A stretch of 21,246 bases of DNA from Microcaldota archaeon. Lineage in GTDB: Archaea; Micrarchaeota; Micrarchaeia; Anstonellales; Bilamarchaeaceae. The notes beneath the pieces are model-generated. The model worked only from the letters and a program-made list of their open reading frames with translations, was not told the origin of the DNA and did not search any database. The stretch is from assembly GCA_013425425.1 (NCBI GenBank), contig JACCLJ010000044.1:1-21246 (forward strand), read 5' to 3'. Positions 6,382 to 12,042 of this stretch are shown here, piece after piece (position 1 is the first letter of the stretch; each line of letters opens with the position of its first letter). The position numbers were made by a program, and so were the translations under genes.

Positions 6382-8994
6382 ATGGCCGGGTTGCGCAGTT
6401 TAAGGATACAAAAAAACATTTACAGGTTCGATGTCAAGAAGAGGTGCTACAGCGAGCGGCACTACCGTGTGAAAAAGAAAGAGCCCATAGACGTTATACG
6501 CGGGATGCTGAAAGGCATCTTCGCGCCGAAAAAAGCGGAAAAGAAAAAGTCGGCGCGCATGCCGCTTCAGGAAAAGAAGCCCGCGTTCAATACCACGCTT
6601 GCGGGAGTCGCCATTTTCATCGCGCTCATCGTTCTTTTCGGCGGATGGCTGTTCATATCGCTGCAGTCGCTGCAGCAGATTCCGACGACCTTCAAGCCGC
6701 CGACGGACCGGCCGGAGATATCCAATGCCCTCATGGGCGGCTCGGTGCTGACTGCGGGCGACATAGGAAGCAACAGCTACGTTGCAGCCGCGCATATCTC
6801 ATACAGCACGGAAAACATCGGCAATTATACCATTTCGCTGGAGACTTACGAGGCGGATCTTCCGTCCGAGGTTTTCGTGCTGCAGGGCAGCAGGGTCCAG
6901 GCGGACAGCTACCCCAGCTTCATCAATTATCTCCGCAGCAAGCTTTCGAAAAAAAATATTCTCGTGAATGAGATAACCGTCCGCGAACTCGAAACGCTGC
7001 CCCAGGGCGCGATAGTGCTCGTTCCGAGCGGCTACATACCGAAAGAACTCCTCGGCGTGAACAGCACCCTCAGCATCGATAATCTGGCGGACCGGGGCAT
7101 GGTCGTGGTGTACATCGGCCAGCCGTTCGACAGGATGCTTGACGGCCAGCAGGTGGTGACCACGCCCGATGCTGTCAAGCAGAATATCCCATTCAATTTT
7201 GAAACCACGCCCATCCTTTCAACGGGCAACTTCTCGCTCTACCAGCCCCTCTACCGCGTCGCTTCGAGAGGGAGATGGTCTGCCACCATGGCATACGGTT
7301 CCGTAAGCATACTCAAAAAAGGCAACGGTGCGTTCGTCTTCCTTCCCCAGTCGCTCGATGGCGGGTGGAGGGAGAATCCGCTCATGCCGGGAAAAGCGGC
7401 ATCGGAATATGCCGCGGAAGACGTCGCCGCCGTAATCCTCGAGAACCCATGGGCGGCTCCTGACGGGGAGCCTGCTGTCTACGTCCTTTCGGGCAACGAA
7501 AGCACGGACGGCGCGGGATATTTCTATTCCAATCCCTTCCAGGGAGAAGAGCGCTCGGTAAAGGTGCATTTCAGCGCAAATTCGCCGGTAGACCCCACTC
7601 TCCGCGTGGAGGATGTGAAGATAATGCGGGTGAAGAAAAGCTCGCCCGGAAACATCTACATAGACGGCGGGGTCGTGGTAGTCTCGACGAACATAACGAG
7701 CGAGGAGGTAAGGATGTTCGCGAAACTCAGCGAGCCGCAGGCCGCGCAGCCGAACATGTACCTCATAATAACCGATGACGAAGGAGGGGAAGCCAGAAGA
7801 TTCCCCCAGGGAAGGGTGAATGTCCAGGCAGACCTTTCCATAGACGTTCCCATTGACCTGAACCGGGGGGAGTATGCCGTAGCATTGGTGGATGATGAGA
7901 GCAAGGCATACGCCCAGTGCTATATGCGCGTTGTCACGGTGGACATATCCTGGCAGGGAACCTCGCCGCAGAAACCGTCCGCCTACGTATTCAACCTCGA
8001 GCGCGAGGGCCAGCCCATAGAACTCAGCTCTGTCAAGGTCAAGGTTGATGACGGAAAATACGGCAGCTATGATTTCACGAACGTGCGTGGCGCGGTGTAC
8101 GTTGATGTCGGGGGATATAGCGGCGGGGATGCCCTTCCGCCCGGAGACCACACATTCACATTCACGATAGGAAGGCTGAGCGAGAGTGTCCCGGTTTCGA
8201 TTGTGCGCGCCGCGCCGCCGCTTTTCGGAAACCCGCTTTTCTGGATCACAATGATCGTTTCACTCGGCATAGCGGGGGCCGGAGTGCTGTTCGCGAGAAG
8301 GGAGCAGATTGCGTATTCGGTGGACATACCGGATTTCCCGCCGATTACAAGGACGAAAATCCCGCTTTCCCCGGATACGCTCCTCTCGCTGTTCGAAAGG
8401 GTGAACGACAGCTACCGCTGGAAGCATACGCCGCTCACGCTTACGGAAGTGAAGAACGGCTTCAAGGACATATTCTACCAGGGCAAGCCGGTGTACATCA
8501 CGGATTACAATGCGGAATACCTGCTCGACACCCTCATTTCGAAAGGCGCAGTCCTGAAAGTCCTCGGCTATTTCGGTTCCGCATCATGGGAGAAGCAGGC
8601 CGGAAGGAGCATGACCTACCTTGCGATGATGAGGAAGCTGAGAGACATATGCGTCAACAATGCGATCCCCTTCACCCAGGTAGGGGAATCGGAGGGGGCG
8701 GACAGCGAGATAACCGCGGTCGGCCAGCAGATGTTCCTGCACTTCTACGACAGGAGCACCGAAACCGACGACAAGAAACTTGCCCTGCTCATCAAGAAAG
8801 CCCTTTTAACCATAGGGAAAGGAATAACGATAATACTTTTCAAGAACGACATAAAAAAGAGGAATTTCACGACGCTACTGGATTCGCCTTCAAGGGCCCA
8901 GCTCCTCATCAAGATAGAGGTTGAAAACGGCTCCGTCCTTCTCATGACCCTTGATGAACTGGAGAATATGATAAAGGAGCTCAAGAACGTATGA
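6382..8994 (+). CDS. Large bitopic membrane protein with beta-rich ectodomain
   Basis: 870 residues in four parts: a basic cytosolic tail (1-72, many Lys/Arg); a membrane helix (about 74-94); a large outside portion (about 95-612); and a second membrane helix (about 618-637) followed by a roughly 230-residue cytosolic domain. The ectodomain begins with an alpha/beta segment (ETLPQGAIVLVPSGYIPKEL, then MVVVYIGQPFDRML). It continues as beta-sandwich-like repeats with several N-x-S/T sequons. The C-terminal domain has helix-turn-helix-like stretches (TLTEVKNGF, AEYLLDTLISKGAVLKVLG) and GKGITIILFKNDIKKRNF; I do not recognise it. It is the last gene of the operon. Two crossings with folded parts on both sides suit a subunit linking the cytosolic motor to the surface. 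Its stop codon starts the 14-bp repeat bracketing vapBC. Confidence 0.75.
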   Translation: MAGLRSLRIQKNIYRFDVKKRCYSERHYRVKKKEPIDVIRGMLKGIFAPKKAEKKKSARMPLQEKKPAFNTTLAGVAIFIALIVLFGGWLFISLQSLQQIPTTFKPPTDRPEISNALMGGSVLTAGDIGSNSYVAAAHISYSTENIGNYTISLETYEADLPSEVFVLQGSRVQADSYPSFINYLRSKLSKKNILVNEITVRELETLPQGAIVLVPSGYIPKELLGVNSTLSIDNLADRGMVVVYIGQPFDRMLDGQQVVTTPDAVKQNIPFNFETTPILSTGNFSLYQPLYRVASRGRWSATMAYGSVSILKKGNGAFVFLPQSLDGGWRENPLMPGKAASEYAAEDVAAVILENPWAAPDGEPAVYVLSGNESTDGAGYFYSNPFQGEERSVKVHFSANSPVDPTLRVEDVKIMRVKKSSPGNIYIDGGVVVVSTNITSEEVRMFAKLSEPQAAQPNMYLIITDDEGGEARRFPQGRVNVQADLSIDVPIDLNRGEYAVALVDDESKAYAQCYMRVVTVDISWQGTSPQKPSAYVFNLEREGQPIELSSVKVKVDDGKYGSYDFTNVRGAVYVDVGGYSGGDALPPGDHTFTFTIGRLSESVPVSIVRAAPPLFGNPLFWITMIVSLGIAGAGVLFARREQIAYSVDIPDFPPITRTKIPLSPDTLLSLFERVNDSYRWKHTPLTLTEVKNGFKDIFYQGKPVYITDYNAEYLLDTLISKGAVLKVLGYFGSASWEKQAGRSMTYLAMMRKLRDICVNNAIPFTQVGESEGADSEITAVGQQMFLHFYDRSTETDDKKLALLIKKALLTIGKGITIILFKNDIKKRNFTTLLDSPSRAQLLIKIEVENGSVLLMTLDELENMIKELKNV

Positions 8995-9007
8995 TCAGAC
9001 CATGTGT
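8994..9007 (+). repeat. 14-bp direct repeat, left copy
   Basis: ATCAGACCATGTGT, identical to 9821-9834. The first base is the last base of the 870-residue gene's stop codon. With the other copy it brackets the vapBC module. Confidence 0.85.
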
Positions 9008-9041
9008 CAATCCCGGCGGGGTCCCGTGTCTGGCACCTCAG

Positions 9042-9452
9042 TTATTTTTTCAATAATTCCAATAGCTCGGTAGTAGTTATAACCTTGATGACATTCTGTT
9101 TTTTCTTCAAATCAGAATCATTGGACCATAAAGCAGCATCCAAATGTTTTGCCAATGCCAGAAAGGGCCAATCCTCATTATCCGGTGAGAATTTCAAAAT
9201 TTCCTCTTTCAGATACGCATAATCCTTACTTGGTACGATGATGATCTGGGAACACAACAGAGAAATAATCATTTCGAATTCGCCCTCTGTAAAGCCGCCT
9301 TTCTTCATTATCTCGGTTTTATGTTTTTCAATTTCATCCTTTACGAATTCGGGAGAATAAAACGTAAACGAATCCTTAAAGATCAAGCCCTGGGTGACAC
9401 CCGGTTTAAGGATGGCGGCGATCATCACGTTTGCGTCTACCACCAATATCAT
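9042..9452 (-). CDS. vapC: PIN-domain toxin (VapC-type ribonuclease)
   Basis: A 136-residue PIN-domain protein. The acidic residues that bind the catalytic metal are visible: Asp6 in ILVVDANV, Glu40 in FVKDEIEKH, Asp94 in NEDWPFLALA, and Asp112/Asp114 in SNDSDLKK. VapC toxins are Mg2+-dependent endoribonucleases that cut tRNA or rRNA; the target here is unknown. The start overlaps the antitoxin stop by 4 nt, the usual translational coupling. The region is AT-rich: I count 68 G+C in 180 bases at 9061-9240, against 33 in 60 at 4201-4260 in the upstream operon. With the flanking direct repeats this indicates acquisition from elsewhere. Confidence 0.88.
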   Translation of the reverse strand: MILVVDANVMIAAILKPGVTQGLIFKDSFTFYSPEFVKDEIEKHKTEIMKKGGFTEGEFEMIISLLCSQIIIVPSKDYAYLKEEILKFSPDNEDWPFLALAKHLDAALWSNDSDLKKKQNVIKVITTTELLELLKK

Positions 9453-9676
9453 CTGCTCTCCTCATGCCTTTTCCATACCGCGGCCTTTATTTTTTCGGAA
9501 AGTTCCTTAACGTCTTCTTTGGTGGCCTTGCTCTTTGAAGTCAGCGATTTTAGTAATTCCATTTTACTGATCTGTTCGGCAAAGGCTTCTCTGGCTACTT
9601 CTGACCAATTGATTACGGCGAACTCCTCCATCTTCTTCTTCATCTCTACCGGTACCGAAACCGTTACGTTAGTCAT
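9449..9676 (-). CDS. vapB: VapB-type antitoxin
   Basis: 75 residues. The N-terminus MTNVTVSVPVEMKKKMEEF, then INWSEVAREAF, has the strand-helix-helix pattern of DNA-binding archaeal VapB antitoxins. The C-terminal charged helix would occupy the PIN active site. I choose the ATG at 9676 because it aligns exactly with the antitoxin at 933-1241; a GTG at 9685 would add three residues. Its stop overlaps vapC by 4 nt. The promoter has a TATA box at 9706-9713 and an inverted repeat at 9684-9699 near the expected start of transcription, consistent with autoregulation. Confidence 0.82.
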   Translation of the reverse strand: MTNVTVSVPVEMKKKMEEFAVINWSEVAREAFAEQISKMELLKSLTSKSKATKEDVKELSEKIKAAVWKRHEESR

Positions 9677-9683
9677 ATTAATC

Positions 9684-9713
9684 ACACAGTATTATGTGTA
9701 AATAATATTTATA
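9684..9713 (-). promoter_or_regulatory. vapBC promoter and probable operator
   Basis: On the minus strand TATAAATA (9706-9713) is followed by the inverted repeat ACACA-N6-TGTGT (9684-9699), which covers the expected start site near 9683. The half-sites resemble those flanking the TATA box of the first antitoxin (ACACA...TGTAT at 1260-1277). Confidence 0.5.
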
Positions 9714-9790
9714 ATGCTTTGCCTTTTTCTGCGTTCTACTGACAGGATTAGTTGCAAAACACCAAAAACCCGAAATTTTCCGTCGAGACG

Positions 9791-9801
9791 CTAGACTCTA
9801 G
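9791..9801. repeat. Short palindrome at the right edge of the vapBC insert
   Basis: CTAGA-C-TCTAG, a perfect 5-bp inverted repeat, flanked by two copies of GAGACG (9785-9790 and 9806-9811). The surrounding non-coding stretch 9717-9820 holds no gene that I can see. It may be the end of the acquired segment. Confidence 0.4.
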
Positions 9802-9820
9802 GCATGAGACGTTATACTTA

Positions 9821-9834
9821 ATCAGACCATGTGT
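9821..9834 (+). repeat. 14-bp direct repeat, right copy
   Basis: Identical to 8994-9007. It overlaps the last codons and the stop (9822-9824) of the minus-strand Nudix gene. Confidence 0.85.
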
Positions 9835-10208
9835 ATTACGGGTTCCGCGTTGAGCCCGTATTTCAGATAACTCGCTTCCAGTTTGTTCAGCCACCTGTGC
9901 GTGTCATGCTCCCCAGAGATGAAAACGTTCCCGTTTTCGGTTTCCGTTTCATATACTATATAAACGGAATGCTTGTCATGCTCGTCTTTCCTGTAAACTG
10001 CGGAAGTTATGCCGAGCAGTTTCAGGTTCCCTGCCACAATCCCCGTTTCCTCGTGCAGCTCGCGCCTTGCGGCATGCTCTGGTTCCTCTCCCCACTCAAC
10101 CCCGCCGCCCGGAAATTCCCACAATCCGTCTTTTCTCCTCAGAAGCAGAACCCTGTCCTGGTTTTTTACAACGACGTAAACGTTCAGTTCCTGGATTTTC
10201 AATTCCAC
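9822..10208 (-). CDS. Nudix hydrolase
   Basis: 128 residues. It contains the complete Nudix box G-x5-E-x7-REUxEExGU at residues 35-57 (core RRELHEETGI), with the acidic residues that bind Mg2+ intact. The family hydrolyses nucleoside diphosphates linked to another group; ADP-ribose, dinucleotides and oxidised nucleotides are typical substrates, and this sequence alone does not choose between them. The GTG start at 10208 overlaps the tfe stop (TAGTG, one base shared), so it is translated from the tfe mRNA. Its stop lies in the right copy of the 14-bp repeat. Removing the vapBC insert would place this stop directly against that of the 870-residue gene. Confidence 0.9.
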   Translation of the reverse strand: MELKIQELNVYVVVKNQDRVLLLRRKDGLWEFPGGGVEWGEEPEHAARRELHEETGIVAGNLKLLGITSAVYRKDEHDKHSVYIVYETETENGNVFISGEHDTHRWLNKLEASYLKYGLNAEPVIHMV

Positions 10209-10948
10209 TACCCTTTTTTCAGCTGGAGCGACAGCCCGAGTTCCTCCTTTCTTTTCTCATCCACAAATTCCAGCTGGTTGTTGCATACGTCGCATCTGAA
10301 ATTCTTTTCGAGCGCGTTTTCAAACGAGTGTATCGTTGTTCCGCTGCAGGACGGGCAGACGTAATACTCCCTCCCGTCGCGGCCGTGGTTGCCAAATCTT
10401 CCGACCTGCTGGGCCGCCCATCTCTCCATCCTTTCCTTGTTCAGGTACCAGCTGTAGGAATACCATCCAGTTTCGCTGTCCTTCTCCCTGTTGTAGGCGA
10501 CTATGCCCTCGTTGTGCAATTTATTCAGCGCAGCGCGCACGTCGCTTATCTTCAGCTTCAGCTTCTTGGAAATGTCATCATCGCTCATGCCCGTATCGAA
10601 ATTCTTCACTATCGCTATGGCGTTTTCCCCGCCGACGTCAATGAGCATCTGCCTCACCAGCGGCTTTGAGAGTATCTCCGCTATATGGCGGATTTCCTCG
10701 GGACTGAGCGCGACTATCTTTTTCAGTATGATTTCCGGCTTTTTCGCCCTTATCTCCTTCCTGCCTGCAACCACCGGCTTTTTCTTCGCCATGATCTTCA
10801 TGGGCGCCTTCTTGCGGATGCCTTTCATGGACTTCTTTTTCGGCGGAAACCTCGGTTTCTTTTTCTTTGCCGATTTTATCGGCCTTATTGACCTGATGAT
10901 TCTCTTTTTGATCGTCTTTCTGGATTTCTTCTTCCCTTTAGCCACCAA
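10208..10948 (-). CDS. tfe: Transcription factor E, alpha subunit, with long basic N-terminal extension
   Basis: Archaeal homologue of the TFIIE-alpha N-terminal half; it stabilises open promoter complexes with TBP, TFB and RNA polymerase. The winged-helix domain runs from about 85 to 175 (VRQMLIDVGGENAIAIVKNF, then DDDISKKLKLKISDVRAALNKL) and includes the aromatic GWYSYSWYLN. A zinc ribbon follows with Cys198, Cys201, Cys219 and Cys222. Family members are usually 170-190 residues; this one has 246 because of a roughly 75-residue Lys/Arg-rich, Pro-containing N-terminal extension with no acidic residue before Glu65. The start is a TTG at 10948, preceded at correct spacing by AGGTGAT (10958-10952); the next codon is GTG and could also serve. 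First gene of a tfe-Nudix pair. Confidence 0.9.
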   Translation of the reverse strand: MVAKGKKKSRKTIKKRIIRSIRPIKSAKKKKPRFPPKKKSMKGIRKKAPMKIMAKKKPVVAGRKEIRAKKPEIILKKIVALSPEEIRHIAEILSKPLVRQMLIDVGGENAIAIVKNFDTGMSDDDISKKLKLKISDVRAALNKLHNEGIVAYNREKDSETGWYSYSWYLNKERMERWAAQQVGRFGNHGRDGREYYVCPSCSGTTIHSFENALEKNFRCDVCNNQLEFVDEKRKEELGLSLQLKKG

Positions 10949-10993
10949 ATGATCACCTTTTGTTTTTGAGAGTAGTAATTAGAGCTTTCCTAC

Positions 10994-11002
10994 TATTTAA
11001 AT
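10994..11002 (-). promoter_or_regulatory. TATA box for tfe
   Basis: TATTTAAAT (minus strand ATTTAAATA) lies about 50 bp upstream of the tfe start. The expected start site is near 10971, giving a leader of about 22 nt that holds the AGGTGAT ribosome site. The rest of 10949-11044 is AT-rich with no other feature I can support. Confidence 0.5.
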
Positions 11003-11044
11003 CTTTTGTTTAATCACGTTTTTCTGTTTTTAAACACCTGCCTT

Positions 11045-11623
11045 TCAACCATAAATTATCGCCTCAACCCATGGTTCCCCGCTGTATCCCGCTGCAACCT
11101 TGGTTATCTTCATCCTGAACCTCTGGCCGTCCGGCGCAGTCCAGTAATAGTCGTGCAGGGGGCACATCACATCGCGCTTTATCTCCGTTCCGTTCGCATG
11201 CGCAATCGCAACCGCCGCGCAGGATTCTTCGCCGTAGAGGATGACATCCTGAAGGACAAGCACGTATCTCCCGCCGCCAAAAGCAATTCCGTCCACGCCC
11301 GGCTCCGGCGCCGTGCTTTCGTTTATCGTTTCATTGATGGTTTCGTTGAGGGTCCCGTTTGTTTCGTTAACCGCCCCAACAATCCCGCCAACACCCGTCC
11401 CGTTTCCTACCACGCCTCCATCCGTCCCGTTTCCCGTCTCGTTCGCGGTTTCGTTCATGGTTTCGCTTATGCTGGTTTCGTTCGCTGTTCCGTTTATCGT
11501 TTCGTTCCTCTCCTCAACCGGGGTAATGTTCGTTCCGTTCAATCCCGTCGTTTCCGCTTTCTCCCCATTCTGCACGCATCCGTATAAAACAAGAAACAGG
11601 AGCCCAAGCGCAATCAGACGCAT
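11045..11623 (-). CDS. Sequon-rich secreted lipoprotein
   Basis: 192 residues. The N-terminus MRLIALGLLFLVLYGC is a lipoprotein-type signal with Cys in a lipobox-like LYGC, so the mature protein should be anchored outside by its N-terminus. Residues about 20-110 are low-complexity and built from NET, NGT and INET units: I count 14 N-x-S/T sequons there and one more later, so it should be heavily N-glycosylated. A C-terminal domain of about 80 residues is beta-rich (RYVLVLQDVILYGEESCAAVAI, with a second Cys in DVMCPLHDYY) and unrecognised. I choose the ATG at 11623 because it starts the signal peptide and lies 26 bp from a TATA box; the frame extends 33 codons further without support. Confidence 0.8.
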   Translation of the reverse strand: MRLIALGLLFLVLYGCVQNGEKAETTGLNGTNITPVEERNETINGTANETSISETMNETANETGNGTDGGVVGNGTGVGGIVGAVNETNGTLNETINETINESTAPEPGVDGIAFGGGRYVLVLQDVILYGEESCAAVAIAHANGTEIKRDVMCPLHDYYWTAPDGQRFRMKITKVAAGYSGEPWVEAIIYG

Positions 11624-11644
11624 AATCGTTTTCCTGATTAAAGT

Positions 11645-11652
11645 ATTATAAA
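11645..11652 (-). promoter_or_regulatory. TATA box for a leaderless lipoprotein mRNA
   Basis: ATTATAAA (minus strand TTTATAAT) is centred about 26 bp from the ATG at 11623. Transcription should begin at or next to the start codon. Read on the plus strand the same element could drive a transcript beginning near 11675, toward the tRNA gene. Confidence 0.5.
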
Positions 11653-11744
11653 GAGTATCAATAATATTGTGGAATATCCTATCCGAGTTTGCCTCAGGTG
11701 GGTACGAAGATAGGGCACGCAAGAAAAACCGAAGTAGCCCTTCT

Positions 11745-11759
11745 TGCAGGGGTGGCAGA
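11745..11759 (+). repeat. 15-nt copy of the tRNA-Leu 5' end
   Basis: TGCAGGGGTGGCAGA is repeated exactly 90 nt downstream at 11835-11849, where it forms the 5' end of the tRNA. Here the continuation differs and no T-arm or matching 3' acceptor strand can be found, so it is not a second tRNA. The copy runs into the hairpin at 11754-11788. Confidence 0.75.
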
Positions 11760-11788
11760 TGGATTGAACTTATCGTTCAATGCCTGCC
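11754..11788 (+). other. Hairpin in the tRNA leader region
   Basis: GGCAG pairs with CTGCC, and after an unequal internal loop ATTGAAC (11763-11769) pairs with GTTCAAT (11775-11781) around a TTATC loop. This is within the 212-bp stretch 11624-11835 that holds no credible protein gene. It could belong to an unrecognised small RNA or to the tRNA precursor. Confidence 0.5.
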
Positions 11789-11789
11789 A

Positions 11790-11806
11790 AATCGCCTCCG
11801 GCGATT
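11790..11806 (+). other. Second hairpin in the tRNA leader region
   Basis: AATCGCC-TCC-GGCGATT, a perfect 7-bp stem with a 3-nt loop, directly after the hairpin at 11754-11788 and 29 nt before the tRNA. Confidence 0.6.
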
Positions 11807-11835
11807 CAAGCCCCTTCCGCTCACTTACGTTCGCT

Positions 11836-11961
11836 GCAGGGGTGGCAGAGCGGTCAAACACGCGCGAACGCATACATGTTGCGGGCAAGCGTGGTCCAAA
11901 TGCGCGCGGTTCAGGGCCGCGTGGCCTAGCGCCTTCAAGAGTTCAAATCTCTTCCCCTGCA
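11836..11961 (+). tRNA. tRNA-Leu(CAG) with D-loop intron
   Basis: The acceptor GCAGGGG (11836-11842) pairs fully with CCCCTGC (11954-11960), followed by discriminator A, the leucine identity base. The anticodon arm is CGCGG-TTCAGGG-CCGCG (11905-11921) with CAG at 11912-11914. The T-arm is AAGAG-TTCAAAT-CTCTT (11937-11953). The 15-nt variable region (11922-11936) with a GGC/GCC stem makes it class II. The D-stem GCA (11845-11847) pairs with TGC (11901-11903), but 53 nt separate the two strands, so an intron lies within the D-loop. Removing 42 nt leaves an 84-nt tRNA. CCA is not encoded. TTCTTTTTC after the gene is a likely terminator. Confidence 0.92.
11858..11899 (+). other. 42-nt noncanonical tRNA intron in the D-loop
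   Basis: A bulge-helix-bulge can be drawn. GGUC (11852-11855) faces GUCC (11894-11897) with three pairs and one U-U mismatch. Each strand is followed by an AAA bulge (11856-11858 and 11898-11900). An inner helix CACGC/GCGUG (11859-11863 with 11889-11893) continues the structure. Cutting after the second A of each bulge, as archaeal splicing endonuclease does, gives the D-loop GAGCGGUCAAA. Because both bulges are AAA, any matching register gives the same mature tRNA. Most archaeal tRNA introns sit at 37/38. Confidence 0.8.
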
Positions 11962-11970
11962 TTCTTTTTC
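11962..11970 (+). terminator. T-rich terminator after the tRNA
   Basis: TTCTTTTTC follows the discriminator base directly; T-rich runs terminate archaeal RNA polymerase. Confidence 0.45.
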
Positions 11971-12002
11971 TACTACCACGTTTTTAATGCTTAAACGACA
12001 GC

Positions 12003-12010
12003 TTTATAAA
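12003..12010 (+). promoter_or_regulatory. TATA box for the 12043-20300 operon
   Basis: TTTATAAA is centred about 36 bp upstream of the ATG at 12043. The expected start site is near 12033, leaving roughly 10 nt of leader without a clear ribosome site. Confidence 0.55.
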
Positions 12011-12042
12011 CAATTCCGTCATAAATTGTATATAGTGATGGT

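Noticed and set aside
7219..8151. Long minus-strand open frame (310 codons) inside the 870-residue gene
   Set aside because: It is antisense to a gene with clear operon spacing and membrane topology. Its translation has no recognisable domain, and GC-rich codon composition keeps the antisense frame open.
2702..8994. Conjugative element or integrated plasmid
   Set aside because: No relaxase, VirD4 coupling protein, integrase or att sites bracket the operon, and its codon and base composition look like those of the neighbouring genes.
11746..11820. Possible second tRNA starting at GCAGGGGTGGCAGA
   Set aside because: No anticodon arm, T-arm or complementary 3' acceptor strand follows; only the 5' end is copied.
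11863..11883. Anticodon arm formed by CGCGAAC...GTTGCG, which would place an intron after it
   Set aside because: The stem needs a bulged G, the loop is 8 nt and gives no leucine anticodon. The later CGCGG-TTCAGGG-CCGCG arm and the GCA/TGC D-stem explain all bases.
11667..11994. Open frames across the tRNA region, about 100 codons each
   Set aside because: They translate through the tRNA; motifs such as GVAERSN are typical of translated tRNA genes.
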